NCBI GenBank assembly: GCA_021813195.1
Contig: JAKALI010000230.1
Coordinates: forward strand, 1 to 6,704
Length of the DNA stretch: 6,704 nt
Direction: 5' to 3'
DNA from: Pseudomonadota bacterium
GTDB taxonomy: Bacteria > Pseudomonadota > Alphaproteobacteria > Rhizobiales > Hyphomicrobiaceae
Program-made: the position numbers and the translations under genes
Shown here: one piece after another, positions 1-5,652 of the stretch
How the letters are laid out: each line of letters begins with the position of its first letter
How positions within the stretch are numbered: the stretch's first letter is position 1
The notes under the pieces: model-generated
The model's input: only the letters and a program-made list of their open reading frames with translations
What the model was told of the DNA's origin: nothing
The model's database searches: none

Positions 1-2
1 AA

Positions 3-389
3 GCTGTCACATTGATCGAGCGCTATCTTGCGATTTCCGGGCCGGCGCGCGCGGCTGGTGCAAGCCTCAAGGATCTGTTGCGCGACAAAGGAGGCGTCTT
101 GACGCCCGCACTGGACGCTTACCATCGCCGCTTGCAACTCATGTCTGATTTGGGTGTCGATGTCGTCCACGCTGAGTTCTCGGCCCAGTTTGGCCGGCAA
201 CTGGAGTATTACACGGGCTTCGTCTTCGAGATCGTCGCGCGGGATCTTGGACCGCAGAGCCCGCTGGCCGGCGGCGGCCGGTACGATGCGCTTATGCGGG
301 CCGTCGGCAGCGCGCAGGACATTCCAGCCGTTGGAGCAGCCATTCACACCGAGCGACTGCTGTCGGTCGTCGAAGGAGGAGCGGCATGA
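3..389 (+). CDS. hisZ: ATP phosphoribosyltransferase regulatory subunit HisZ, C-terminal part (5' truncated by window edge)
   Basis: This is the last 128 codons of HisZ, the catalytically inactive paralogue of histidyl-tRNA synthetase that binds short-form HisG. It makes HisG active and sensitive to histidine feedback in the first step of histidine synthesis in the cytoplasm. The class II synthetase-like fold is visible in the motif FGRQLEYYTGFVFEI (about 60 residues into the fragment) and in AGGGRYDALM, both typical of HisZ. The frame stays open to the left edge (A-V-T precede the first TTG at 12), so that TTG is read as an internal leucine and the real start lies outside. The stop codon TGA (387-389) overlaps the hisG ATG (386-388), giving translational coupling with its partner subunit. 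HisS is the alternative, but the YYTGFVFE motif followed directly by hisG favours HisZ. Confidence 0.92.
   Translation, partial: AVTLIERYLAISGPARAAGASLKDLLRDKGGVLTPALDAYHRRLQLMSDLGVDVVHAEFSAQFGRQLEYYTGFVFEIVARDLGPQSPLAGGGRYDALMRAVGSAQDIPAVGAAIHTERLLSVVEGGAA
373..380 (+). promoter_or_regulatory. Shine-Dalgarno site of hisG
   Basis: The sequence aaggagga lies five bases before the hisG ATG at 386 and inside the last codons of hisZ. It is a near-perfect anti-16S match. It supports this ATG as the hisG start and reinitiation or coupled translation of the two subunits. Confidence 0.8.
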
Positions 390-1084
390 CCGAGAGTCTC
401 ATCATCGCCATACCCTCAAAGGGGCGGCTCATGGAACAATCGGTCGAACTGTTCGCCGCCGCGGGGCTGACCTTGCGTAAGGTCGGTAATGAGCGGGGCT
501 ATCGCGGCGAGATTGCGCAAATTCCAAATATCGAGATCACTTACATCTCGGCCTCTGAGATCGCGTGGAACTTAAAGACCGGCCGGGCGCACATGGGCAT
601 CACTGGGCTTGATCTTGTCCGCGAGCAGATGTCGGATGCAGAAAGCCGTGTAAGCGTATTAAAGCCGCTGGGTTTCGGTCATGCCGATGTCGTGACGGCG
701 ATACCGGACTTCTGGATCGATGTGCGCAACATGGCCGATTTAGAAGAAATATCAGGTTCGTTCCATCATGAGCACGGAAGATGGCTGCGCGTTGCCACCA
801 AGTACGTCAACACAACGCGGCGATTTTTTGCGCTCAAAGGCATGACCGACTATCGGTTGATCGAGAGCCTGGGCGCGACTGAGGGCGCTCCTGCGGCCGG
901 CACGGCCGACCTTATCGTTGATATCACCACGACCGGCGCGACTCTTGCTGCGAACGGGCTGCGCGTGCTGGACGACGGCCTCATTCTGAAATCGGAAGCG
1001 ACACTGTTTGCCTCGCATGTCGCTCCATGGTCACCGTCCGCACGTGAAGCACAGAATATTGTCATGGACGCTTTAGGCATCTGA
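386..1084 (+). CDS. hisG: ATP phosphoribosyltransferase catalytic subunit, short form (HisG)
   Basis: HisG condenses ATP with PRPP to give phosphoribosyl-ATP, the committed step of histidine biosynthesis (EC 2.4.2.17). At 232 residues it is the short form, which lacks the C-terminal ACT-like regulatory domain and needs HisZ, encoded just upstream. Visible signatures are the N-terminal AIPSKGRLME (8-17), the substrate-region segment RVATKYVNTTRRFF (135-148), and the PRPP-binding loop DITTTGATLAANGL (179-192). These match the alphaproteobacterial HisG pattern. The start ATG overlaps the hisZ stop by four bases and has a strong Shine-Dalgarno site. The gene ends 11 bases before the stop of the converging DUF3297 gene, and it is the last histidine gene seen here, so it probably ends its operon. 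No U-tract hairpin terminator is obvious. Confidence 0.96.
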   Translation: MTESLIIAIPSKGRLMEQSVELFAAAGLTLRKVGNERGYRGEIAQIPNIEITYISASEIAWNLKTGRAHMGITGLDLVREQMSDAESRVSVLKPLGFGHADVVTAIPDFWIDVRNMADLEEISGSFHHEHGRWLRVATKYVNTTRRFFALKGMTDYRLIESLGATEGAPAAGTADLIVDITTTGATLAANGLRVLDDGLILKSEATLFASHVAPWSPSAREAQNIVMDALGI

Positions 1085-1095
1085 CGTTGAGGATT

Positions 1096-1380
1096 TCAGG
1101 TCCCACTGGTGCGGAAGTAGGGTTCAACGGTGCCTTTGAGCTTCAACGTGATGGGACGGCCAAAGCGATCTTTGGATTTTCCGGCCGCCACGCGGATCCA
1201 ACCCTCGCTCACACAATACTCCTCGACGTTGGTCTTTTCCGCACCGTTAAAGCGGATCCCGACATCGCGCGCGAGAACGGCCTCGTCGTAGTACGGGCTT
1301 GCCGGATCGACAGACAGTCGGTCTGGTGGGGTGTCGCTCGTCATTGGCAGGGACGTGTCGGGCATAGCCTGTTCCATCAT
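1096..1380 (-). CDS. DUF3297 family protein
   Basis: A small soluble protein of unknown function, 94 residues from this start. The body matches the DUF3297 pattern: PPDRLSVDPASPYYDEAVL, then GIRFNGAEKTNVEEYC, SEGWIRVAAGK and the C-terminal KLKGTVEPYF. No signal peptide or membrane segment is seen. It starts 12 bases after the ychF stop and is very probably co-transcribed with ychF, which hints at a translation- or stress-related role but does not show one. The start is uncertain: tandem ATGs at 1380 and 1377 have only a weak GAGAG upstream. ATGs at 1365 and 1344 are alternatives, and the 1344 start (82 residues, MTSDTPPDRLS) fits the length I expect for the family better, although no Shine-Dalgarno site precedes it. 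Confidence 0.88.
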   Translation of the reverse strand: MMEQAMPDTSLPMTSDTPPDRLSVDPASPYYDEAVLARDVGIRFNGAEKTNVEEYCVSEGWIRVAAGKSKDRFGRPITLKLKGTVEPYFRTSGT

Positions 1381-1392
1381 CTCTCGCGCAGG

Positions 1393-2490
1393 TCAGTTGG
1401 CGAAGCGGAAATGCATCACATCGCCGTCCTTCACAACGTATTCCTTACCCTCGAGCCGCATTCGGCCGGCATCCTTCGCGCCCTGCTCTCCGCCCAGCGC
1501 CACATAATCCTCATACGCGATGGTCTCTGCTCGTATGAAGCCCTTTTCGAAATCCGAATGGATGACGCCCGCGGCCTGAGGCGCGCGGGTGCCGCGATGG
1601 ATGGTCCAGGCGCGGGCCTCCTTGGGACCGACCGTAAAGTAGGTGACGAGATCAAGCAGCGCGTACCCCGCGCGGATCAGGCGATTGAGACCGGGCTCGT
1701 TAAGCCCCATGGCAGCTAAAAACTCGGCGCGCTCTTCCGGCGCCATGCCGGCAAGTTCCGATTCGATCTTCGCCGAAATGATGACGACAGCTGCACCTTC
1801 CGCCTGCGCGCGGTCGGCAACCTTTGCCGATAGAGCATTGCCCGTAGCGGCAGAACCTTCGTCGACGTTGCAAACGTAGACCACGGGCTTCGCGGTGAGC
1901 AATTGCAAGGCTGCGAAGGCGGGGCGATCTTCCTCAGCGATACGGGCGGCTCGCGCAGGCCGACCCGCACGCAGCGCCTCCAACGCGGGCTCCATGACAG
2001 CAAGCTGAGCCTTGGCATCCTTGTCGCCCGAACGCGCTTTCTTCTCGATTGTGCCCGCTCGTTTCTCCAGGCTCTCCAAGTCGGCAAGCATCAATTCCGT
2101 TTCGACCGTATCGGCATCGGCGATCGGATCGACGCGGTTTTCGACATGCGTGATGTCGTCGTCTTCGAAACAGCGCAGCACATACGCGATGGCATCCATC
2201 TCGCGGATGTGGGACAGGAACTTGTTGCCGAGCCCTTCACCGCGCGAGGCGCCGCGTACCAATCCAGCGATGTCGACGAAGGTGAGCCTCGTTGGGATCA
2301 TCTCGGCGGAGTTGGCGATCTGCGCTAACTTTTCGAGCCGCGGGTCCGGAACACCGACTTCCCCGACATTCGGTTCAATTGTGCAGAACGGATAGTTGGC
2401 GGCCTCGGCGGCTGCCGTCTGTGTCAGTGCATTAAACAGGGTCGACTTGCCCACGTTCGGCAAGCCGACGATGCCCAGCTTGAAACCCAT
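1393..2490 (-). CDS. ychF: Redox-regulated ATPase/GTPase YchF (Obg-family, OLA1 orthologue)
   Basis: YchF is a universally conserved TRAFAC P-loop NTPase that associates with ribosomes, prefers ATP over GTP in characterised members, and dampens the oxidative-stress response. The 365-residue length is standard. Visible parts are the Walker A motif GLPNVGKS (9-16), the G3 motif DIAGLV (73-78), and NVDE (208-211) at the base-specificity position where classical GTPases have NKxD. The last is the YchF hallmark. The stretch around 130-190, rich in Glu, Lys and Ala, matches the helical insert, and about 281-364 is the C-terminal TGS domain ending in MHFRFAN. The cysteine of NYPFCTIEPN (C36) corresponds to the redox-sensitive cysteine described in E. 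coli. The Shine-Dalgarno site is weak: AGGA lies 12 bases before the ATG. No convincing promoter is seen in the 124 bases upstream, so it may be read from further up. Confidence 0.97.
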   Translation of the reverse strand: MGFKLGIVGLPNVGKSTLFNALTQTAAAEAANYPFCTIEPNVGEVGVPDPRLEKLAQIANSAEMIPTRLTFVDIAGLVRGASRGEGLGNKFLSHIREMDAIAYVLRCFEDDDITHVENRVDPIADADTVETELMLADLESLEKRAGTIEKKARSGDKDAKAQLAVMEPALEALRAGRPARAARIAEEDRPAFAALQLLTAKPVVYVCNVDEGSAATGNALSAKVADRAQAEGAAVVIISAKIESELAGMAPEERAEFLAAMGLNEPGLNRLIRAGYALLDLVTYFTVGPKEARAWTIHRGTRAPQAAGVIHSDFEKGFIRAETIAYEDYVALGGEQGAKDAGRMRLEGKEYVVKDGDVMHFRFAN

Positions 2491-2614
2491 GAGTTCTGAA
2501 GATCCTGGCTTTGACCGGTGGAGTGGGTTGCTTGTTTGACTGCAGCGCCGGGCTACACCGCACGCGCCAACCGATCAATGGGCTTTAACGGCGCGCATGA
2601 GACGTACCATTGTG

Positions 2615-2956
2615 CTAGCGGCAGGGGCCGTTGTGGCGCAACGCGACGCCCGCCCCGCGTCGCTCGCAGTCATTGCCATAGGTCTTGCCGTCGCAGCCAC
2701 ATACGGGAGCATAGATCATGGGGCACACGTCCGGCCGCGGCTGGCAGGTCCCGCTGCGCTTGCGCGGCGCACAGCGGCCGGGTTGGGAGGGCTCGCAAAA
2801 CAGTCCGCGCGCGCAGGTATGGCGGAAATTACAGGACAGCCCCTCACCGCGTGCGCGCGCATCGGCGCTCGACATACCAGCGGTCACGGCAGCAACCATC
2901 AACACGGCTGCGATACCGATGCCCCATTTCGTGTCACGCGCCAGCGAGCGAGTCAT
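2615..2956 (-). CDS. Secreted Kazal-type serine protease inhibitor-like protein
   Basis: A 113-residue exported, cysteine-rich protein. Residues 1-33 look like a Sec signal peptide: basic N-terminus, hydrophobic stretch about 12-29, probable cleavage after ADA at 33. The mature part has ten cysteines (42, 48, 54, 62, 71, 78, 85, 87, 97, 112), enough for five disulfides, so it should fold in the oxidising periplasm or outside. Residues 71-112 follow the Kazal pattern, with PVCGCDGKTYGNDC (83-97) as the clearest match. By alignment with classical Kazal inhibitors the P1 residue would be Met80, suggesting a chymotrypsin-, elastase- or subtilisin-like target. This is inference. Residues 42-62 form a separate small Cys-rich unit with the pattern C-x5-C-x5-C-x7-C. 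The ATG has GGAGAA six bases upstream. The gene starts 18 bases after the stop of the preceding membrane-protein gene and is probably co-transcribed with it. Inhibitory activity is not proven by the fold. Confidence 0.88.
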   Translation of the reverse strand: MTRSLARDTKWGIGIAAVLMVAAVTAGMSSADARARGEGLSCNFRHTCARGLFCEPSQPGRCAPRKRSGTCQPRPDVCPMIYAPVCGCDGKTYGNDCERRGAGVALRHNGPCR

Positions 2957-2962
2957 ACGTCG

Positions 2963-2968
2963 TTCTCC
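2963..2968 (-). promoter_or_regulatory. Shine-Dalgarno site of the Kazal-protein gene
   Basis: GGAGAA on the minus strand lies six bases before the ATG at 2956, inside the 18-base gap after the upstream gene. It supports the chosen start and independent ribosome loading within a shared transcript. Confidence 0.65.
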
Positions 2969-2974
2969 AGCGCT

Positions 2975-3766
2975 TTATCGGATACGGCTGATTTCGTACG
3001 CGGAATAGGAAGCTGGGCTCGGCAGTTGGTCCTTGCCCGTCATGGCGTCGGCAAGCGCCTCGCCCAGCACGGCGCCGTCCTCCAATTCCTTAACCGCAAC
3101 GACAATGAACGGCCGCTGCCAGCTCGTGCCCACGGTTTCGCATGCGGCACACGGGTCGCGGTACTGGCCAAGATTGAGGGCCCAAAGCGGCACCCAATCA
3201 AACGTCGTCTCTTTGGCAAATTCGGCAGTCTTCAAGGCTCGCTTGCGCGCGCGCTCGACTTCGTTGGCAGCTTGGCCCTCCTGGGAGGCCGTGCCGATCG
3301 CGACGATCTCCTTGGCTTCCGCGAGCGAGGCTCTCACGTCACTGTCCAAGACCTCGGTCGCAATCTGGGCCGCCGGAATGCGCTTACCGTCGCGCTCCAG
3401 TTCCTCAGAGCTCGCATGCACCCATTTGAATTGCTTGTTCAGAACGACGACGTCGAAGACGCCGCGCCGGCCGGCCTTGTCGAAGCCGATGATTTCGAAC
3501 ACCGTCGAATTTTGGGTCTGGCGCGTCGTTTCAATCGGTGCGGGCTGCCATTTGCGGTTCTGTGCGCTTTCAACAGCATCCGTCGCCGTCATCACCGCGA
3601 CTGTTCCCACAACACCTGCGGAAGCGATGCCCAGCACAGCCTCCGACGGGGTGCGAAACAGCGAATTGAGCCAGTTGAGGCGGCTCCCCCAGCGATAGCC
3701 GGCCACCACACGGCGGCGGTTCGTCTTGCGGCCCTCGTCGTGCGCGGTCGTCGTCTCGTCAGCCAT
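2975..3766 (-). CDS. Hypothetical single-pass membrane protein with OmpA-like motif
   Basis: I do not recognise this 263-residue protein. Residues 1-40 are polar and basic (RKTNRRR at 13-19), 41-62 form one hydrophobic segment, and the rest is soluble. The positive-inside rule puts the N-terminus in the cytoplasm and about 200 residues in the periplasm. Within the soluble part, EIVAIGTASQEG followed by ExxRAxxRA (153-177) resembles the OmpA-like peptidoglycan-binding pattern (viGhtD..G...N..LS..RA), but the usual Asp and Asn are not clearly in place, so this is a weak hint. Two cysteines form a DPCAACE motif (C206, C209). I chose the ATG at 3766 because GGAGGA lies nine bases upstream. A TTG at 3787 would add seven residues but sits upstream of that site. 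The Kazal-protein gene follows after 18 bases, suggesting a shared envelope role. Confidence 0.82.
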   Translation of the reverse strand: MADETTTAHDEGRKTNRRRVVAGYRWGSRLNWLNSLFRTPSEAVLGIASAGVVGTVAVMTATDAVESAQNRKWQPAPIETTRQTQNSTVFEIIGFDKAGRRGVFDVVVLNKQFKWVHASSEELERDGKRIPAAQIATEVLDSDVRASLAEAKEIVAIGTASQEGQAANEVERARKRALKTAEFAKETTFDWVPLWALNLGQYRDPCAACETVGTSWQRPFIVVAVKELEDGAVLGEALADAMTGKDQLPSPASYSAYEISRIR

Positions 3767-3775
3767 GATGCGCGA

Positions 3776-3781
3776 TCCTCC
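3776..3781 (-). promoter_or_regulatory. Shine-Dalgarno site deciding the start of the membrane-protein gene
   Basis: GGAGGA on the minus strand, nine bases before the ATG at 3766. It decides between this ATG and the in-frame TTG at 3787, which lies upstream of the ribosome binding site. Confidence 0.7.
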
Positions 3782-3805
3782 AGCCAAGTCCGTGTCCGGC
3801 GCTCC

Positions 3806-3834
3806 TTATAGCGCTCGATGTTGCCACTTGAAGG
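3806..3834 (-). promoter_or_regulatory. Candidate promoter of the membrane-protein/Kazal gene pair
   Basis: A -10-like CTATAA (3811-3806) on the minus strand lies 39 bases before the ATG at 3766. Upstream is only a weak -35 candidate: CCTTCA at 3834-3829 with 17-base spacing, or CTTCAA at 3833-3828 with 16. The -10 fits the alphaproteobacterial CTATAw pattern and the position suits a short leader, but the poor -35 keeps confidence low. Confidence 0.4.
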
Positions 3835-3848
3835 GGTCGTTATCCTCA

Positions 3849-3874
3849 GACCATCGCTCAGCCGCCGGATGGTC
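3849..3874 (-). terminator. Inverted repeat after pth, terminator-like without a U-tract
   Basis: A perfect 7-bp inverted repeat (gaccatc 3849-3855, gatggtc 3868-3874) with a 12-base loop begins within the pth stop codon on the minus strand. No run of T follows in the direction of transcription, so it is not a classical intrinsic terminator. It may stabilise the 3' end or cause partial termination. Confidence 0.35.
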
Positions 3875-4667
3875 ACTCCTCATCTGCCGCCGGCTTCGGC
3901 TTACGCGCGGACAGCCATTTGGCGAGGTTGTGAGCCAAAGCCCCAGCGCGCTTGGATGCTCCTTCGCCCTTTTGCGGTCCCACATTCGTGCGCGCCTGAC
4001 GCCCCATCGCATTTGCATCCTCGTTTTTCGCGGGTCCCGATGGACGTTTTGTGACGCGCGCCGATCTCGTCTCGTCAGCATCGGCCGTGGTCGGCTCACG
4101 CGATTTCTTGGCTTGAGCAACGGCGTTCAGAAAGCGCGCGTTGTCCCCCACCGCCAGCAGGGGCGCGGCCTTCGCAACATCATCGAGCAGCGCATCGAGC
4201 CAAGCACGCTCGGACTTTGCAAAATCGTTGAGGACATAGTGCACGACAGCCTCTTTGGAGCCGGGATGCCCGATGCCGAGGCGCACGCGCAGCGTGTCAT
4301 TGCCGACGTGGGCGTCAATGGAACGCAAGCCGTTGTGGCCTGCGCTGCCACCGCCCTGTTTGACTTTAACTTTGCCTGGCGCAAGGTCGAGTTCGTCGTG
4401 GAAGATTACGATATCGGTCGGCGCGATCTTGTGAAACCGCGCGGCCTCGCCAACGCTCTGGCCGCTCTCGTTCATGTAAGTTTGCGGTTTGAGGAGAAGG
4501 ACTTTCTCCCCGCCAATCATGCCCTCGCTGACGAGACCCTTGTGTTTGGCACGCCAAGGGCCGAAGCCGTGCTCGCTCGCAATGCGTTCGACGGCCAGGA
4601 AGCCGATATTGTGGCGGTTCAACTCGTATTTCGCGCCTGGGTTGCCGAGGCCGACGAACAGCTTCAT
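3873..4667 (-). CDS. pth: Peptidyl-tRNA hydrolase with a long charged C-terminal extension
   Basis: Pth cleaves peptidyl-tRNA released by stalled ribosomes and so recycles tRNA in the cytoplasm (EC 3.1.1.29). The catalytic set is complete: His19 in RHNIGF, Asn66 in TYMNESG, Asp91 in HDELDL and Asn112 in GHNGLRS, matching E. coli H20, N68, D93 and N114. The N-terminal VGLGNPG (5-11) and the LGIGHPG loop (130-136) are also typical. The catalytic core ends near residue 185. About 79 more residues (186-264) are polar, highly charged and rich in Lys, Arg, Ala, Asp and Glu, probably mostly disordered with a possible short helix near 238-255. This makes the protein longer than the roughly 195-residue E. 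coli enzyme. The ATG has GGAG eight bases upstream. It lies 75 bases after rplY on the same strand, a common alphaproteobacterial pairing. Confidence 0.97.
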   Translation of the reverse strand: MKLFVGLGNPGAKYELNRHNIGFLAVERIASEHGFGPWRAKHKGLVSEGMIGGEKVLLLKPQTYMNESGQSVGEAARFHKIAPTDIVIFHDELDLAPGKVKVKQGGGSAGHNGLRSIDAHVGNDTLRVRLGIGHPGSKEAVVHYVLNDFAKSERAWLDALLDDVAKAAPLLAVGDNARFLNAVAQAKKSREPTTADADETRSARVTKRPSGPAKNEDANAMGRQARTNVGPQKGEGASKRAGALAHNLAKWLSARKPKPAADEE

Positions 4668-4694
4668 CGCAACCGCTCCAAGATCCCGATTGTG

Positions 4695-4726
4695 CCCGGT
4701 GCCGAGGGCGGACCGCCAGCACCGGG
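4695..4726 (-). terminator. Strong hairpin between rplY and pth (attenuator or processing element)
   Basis: A perfect 8-bp inverted repeat (cccggtgc 4695-4702, gcaccggg 4719-4726) encloses a second 4-bp stem (4707-4710 with 4714-4717, three-base loop). The result is a very stable GC-rich stem-loop starting 16 bases after the rplY stop codon. No T-run follows on the minus strand, so full intrinsic termination is doubtful. Partial termination, RNase processing or 3'-end protection that sets the ratio of L25 to Pth is plausible. Confidence 0.5.
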
Positions 4727-4742
4727 AGTGTAGCGCGCGTTC

Positions 4743-5480
4743 TTACTTCTTCTTTGCAGCGGCCGGTGCAGCGGCTTTGGCGCCTGCGGCCGGGGCCGCC
4801 TTCGCGGCTGCGGCCGGGGAAGCTTTGCCCGCAGGAGCCTTGCCACCGGCAGCCTTGGCGTCCGCAGCAGGAGCCGCAGCATCCGCGGCGACCGCCGCTT
4901 CTTCCTCTTTGCGCGAGCCGGCGATCGTGGCCACCGTGAAATCGCGATTGGAAATCACAGGTTTGACGCCTTCCGGAAGCGTGATCGCCGAGATGTGGAT
5001 TGAACGACCGATTTCAATTCCGGTCAGATCAAGTTCGAAAAACTCAGGGATGCGATCGTAGGGGCAATAAACCTCTATCTCGTGGCGCACAATGTTGAGC
5101 ACGCCGCCGCGCTTGAGGCCCGGCGAAAGTCCCTCGTTGACCACCCGCACCGGGACAAACACCCGGATGATACCATCCTTGCCAATGCGCAGAAAATCGA
5201 CGTGAAGGGGCTGATCCTTGACGGGATCGACCTGAACGTCGCGCGGAATAACGCGGATCTTGCCCTTGCCGGCAACGTCGATGTCGAACACCTTCGACGT
5301 AAAGTGTCCCTGCAGGATCTGCTTGCGCACGGTGTTAAAGTCGAGCGCGATAATTTCGGGAGGCTGTTTGTCACCGTAGATAACGGCGGGGATATTCCCA
5401 TCACGACGGGCTTGGCGTGCGGCCCCCTTGCCTGCACGCGGGCGCGCCGTGGCGGTAAGCGAGATGATCTCGGCTGCCAT
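4743..5480 (-). CDS. rplY: 50S ribosomal protein L25/general stress protein Ctc with Ala/Lys-rich tail
   Basis: L25 of the long TL5/CTC type binds 5S rRNA in the large ribosomal subunit. From the ATG at 5480 it has 245 residues. The N-terminal 5S-binding beta-barrel covers about 5-95 (ARPRAGKGAARQARRDGNIPAV, broken as ARPRAGKG then ARQARRDGNIPAV, and DVQVDP around 81-86). The C-terminal L25 beta-domain covers about 100-188, with VPVRVVNEG and the closing EGVKPVISNRDFTVATI region. Residues 189-245 form a low-complexity Ala/Pro/Lys/Gly tail with imperfect eight-residue units (SPAAAAKA at 221, APAAGAKA at 229) ending in KKK. An in-frame extension back to 5645 is rejected: GGAGAA seven bases before the ATG at 5480, the family's usual N-terminus, and a promoter inside the extension all favour 5480. 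pth follows after 75 bases. Confidence 0.96.
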   Translation of the reverse strand: MAAEIISLTATARPRAGKGAARQARRDGNIPAVIYGDKQPPEIIALDFNTVRKQILQGHFTSKVFDIDVAGKGKIRVIPRDVQVDPVKDQPLHVDFLRIGKDGIIRVFVPVRVVNEGLSPGLKRGGVLNIVRHEIEVYCPYDRIPEFFELDLTGIEIGRSIHISAITLPEGVKPVISNRDFTVATIAGSRKEEEAAVAADAAAPAADAKAAGGKAPAGKASPAAAAKAAPAAGAKAAAPAAAKKK

Positions 5481-5487
5481 GACGTTG

Positions 5488-5493
5488 TTCTCC
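5488..5493 (-). promoter_or_regulatory. Shine-Dalgarno site deciding the rplY start
   Basis: GGAGAA on the minus strand, seven bases upstream of the ATG at 5480. It fixes the start at MAAEI and excludes the longer open frame. Confidence 0.75.
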
Positions 5494-5565
5494 AATGAAA
5501 ATAAGCCACATCCGGCCTCCAAGGGTGCCGGGCGGCGTCTCAGGCATTGGCGTGAGATGGCGCGC

Positions 5566-5595
5566 TTATAGCTGCTCTTCGCCAACCTGCGCAAG
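5566..5595 (-). promoter_or_regulatory. Candidate sigma-70-type promoter of rplY
   Basis: On the minus strand CTTGCGC (-35 hexamer TTGCGC at 5594-5589) and CTATAA (5571-5566) are separated by exactly 17 bases. This is close to the rhizobial housekeeping pattern CTTGAC-N17-CTATAT. It predicts a start near 5559 and an untranslated leader of about 80 bases. The leader contains a small inverted repeat (tctca 5538-5542, tgaga 5553-5557). The region also serves as the gap after the oxidoreductase gene, where no terminator is evident. Confidence 0.6.
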
Positions 5596-5652
5596 CGGCC
5601 TCGGTCACGACTGGACGACCCGTGGCGACGACCTGGGTTGAACAAGCGTCTA

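Noticed and set aside
1087..1719. 210-codon open frame on the plus strand after hisG
   Set aside because: It is antisense to the DUF3297 gene and the 3' part of ychF and has no family resemblance.
2563..2595. 6-bp inverted repeat (cgcgcc / ggcgcg) downstream of the Kazal gene as a terminator
   Set aside because: The 21-base loop and lack of a T-run make it too weak to call.
2491..2614. Promoter for ychF in the 124-base gap (TTGATC with 17-base spacing to TAGCCC)
   Set aside because: The -10 match is poor. I see no convincing promoter here.
2597..3811. 404-codon open frame on the plus strand
   Set aside because: It lies antisense to the Kazal and membrane-protein genes, shows no recognisable domain and has no good ribosome binding site. 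Long antisense frames are expected in GC-rich DNA.
3726..4733. 335-codon open frame on the plus strand
   Set aside because: It is the mirror of pth, whose catalytic residues are all present on the other strand.
5481..5645. 55-codon N-terminal extension of L25
   Set aside because: Arg/Ser-rich sequence with no family match. The ATG at 5480 has its own Shine-Dalgarno site, and the candidate promoter lies inside the extension.
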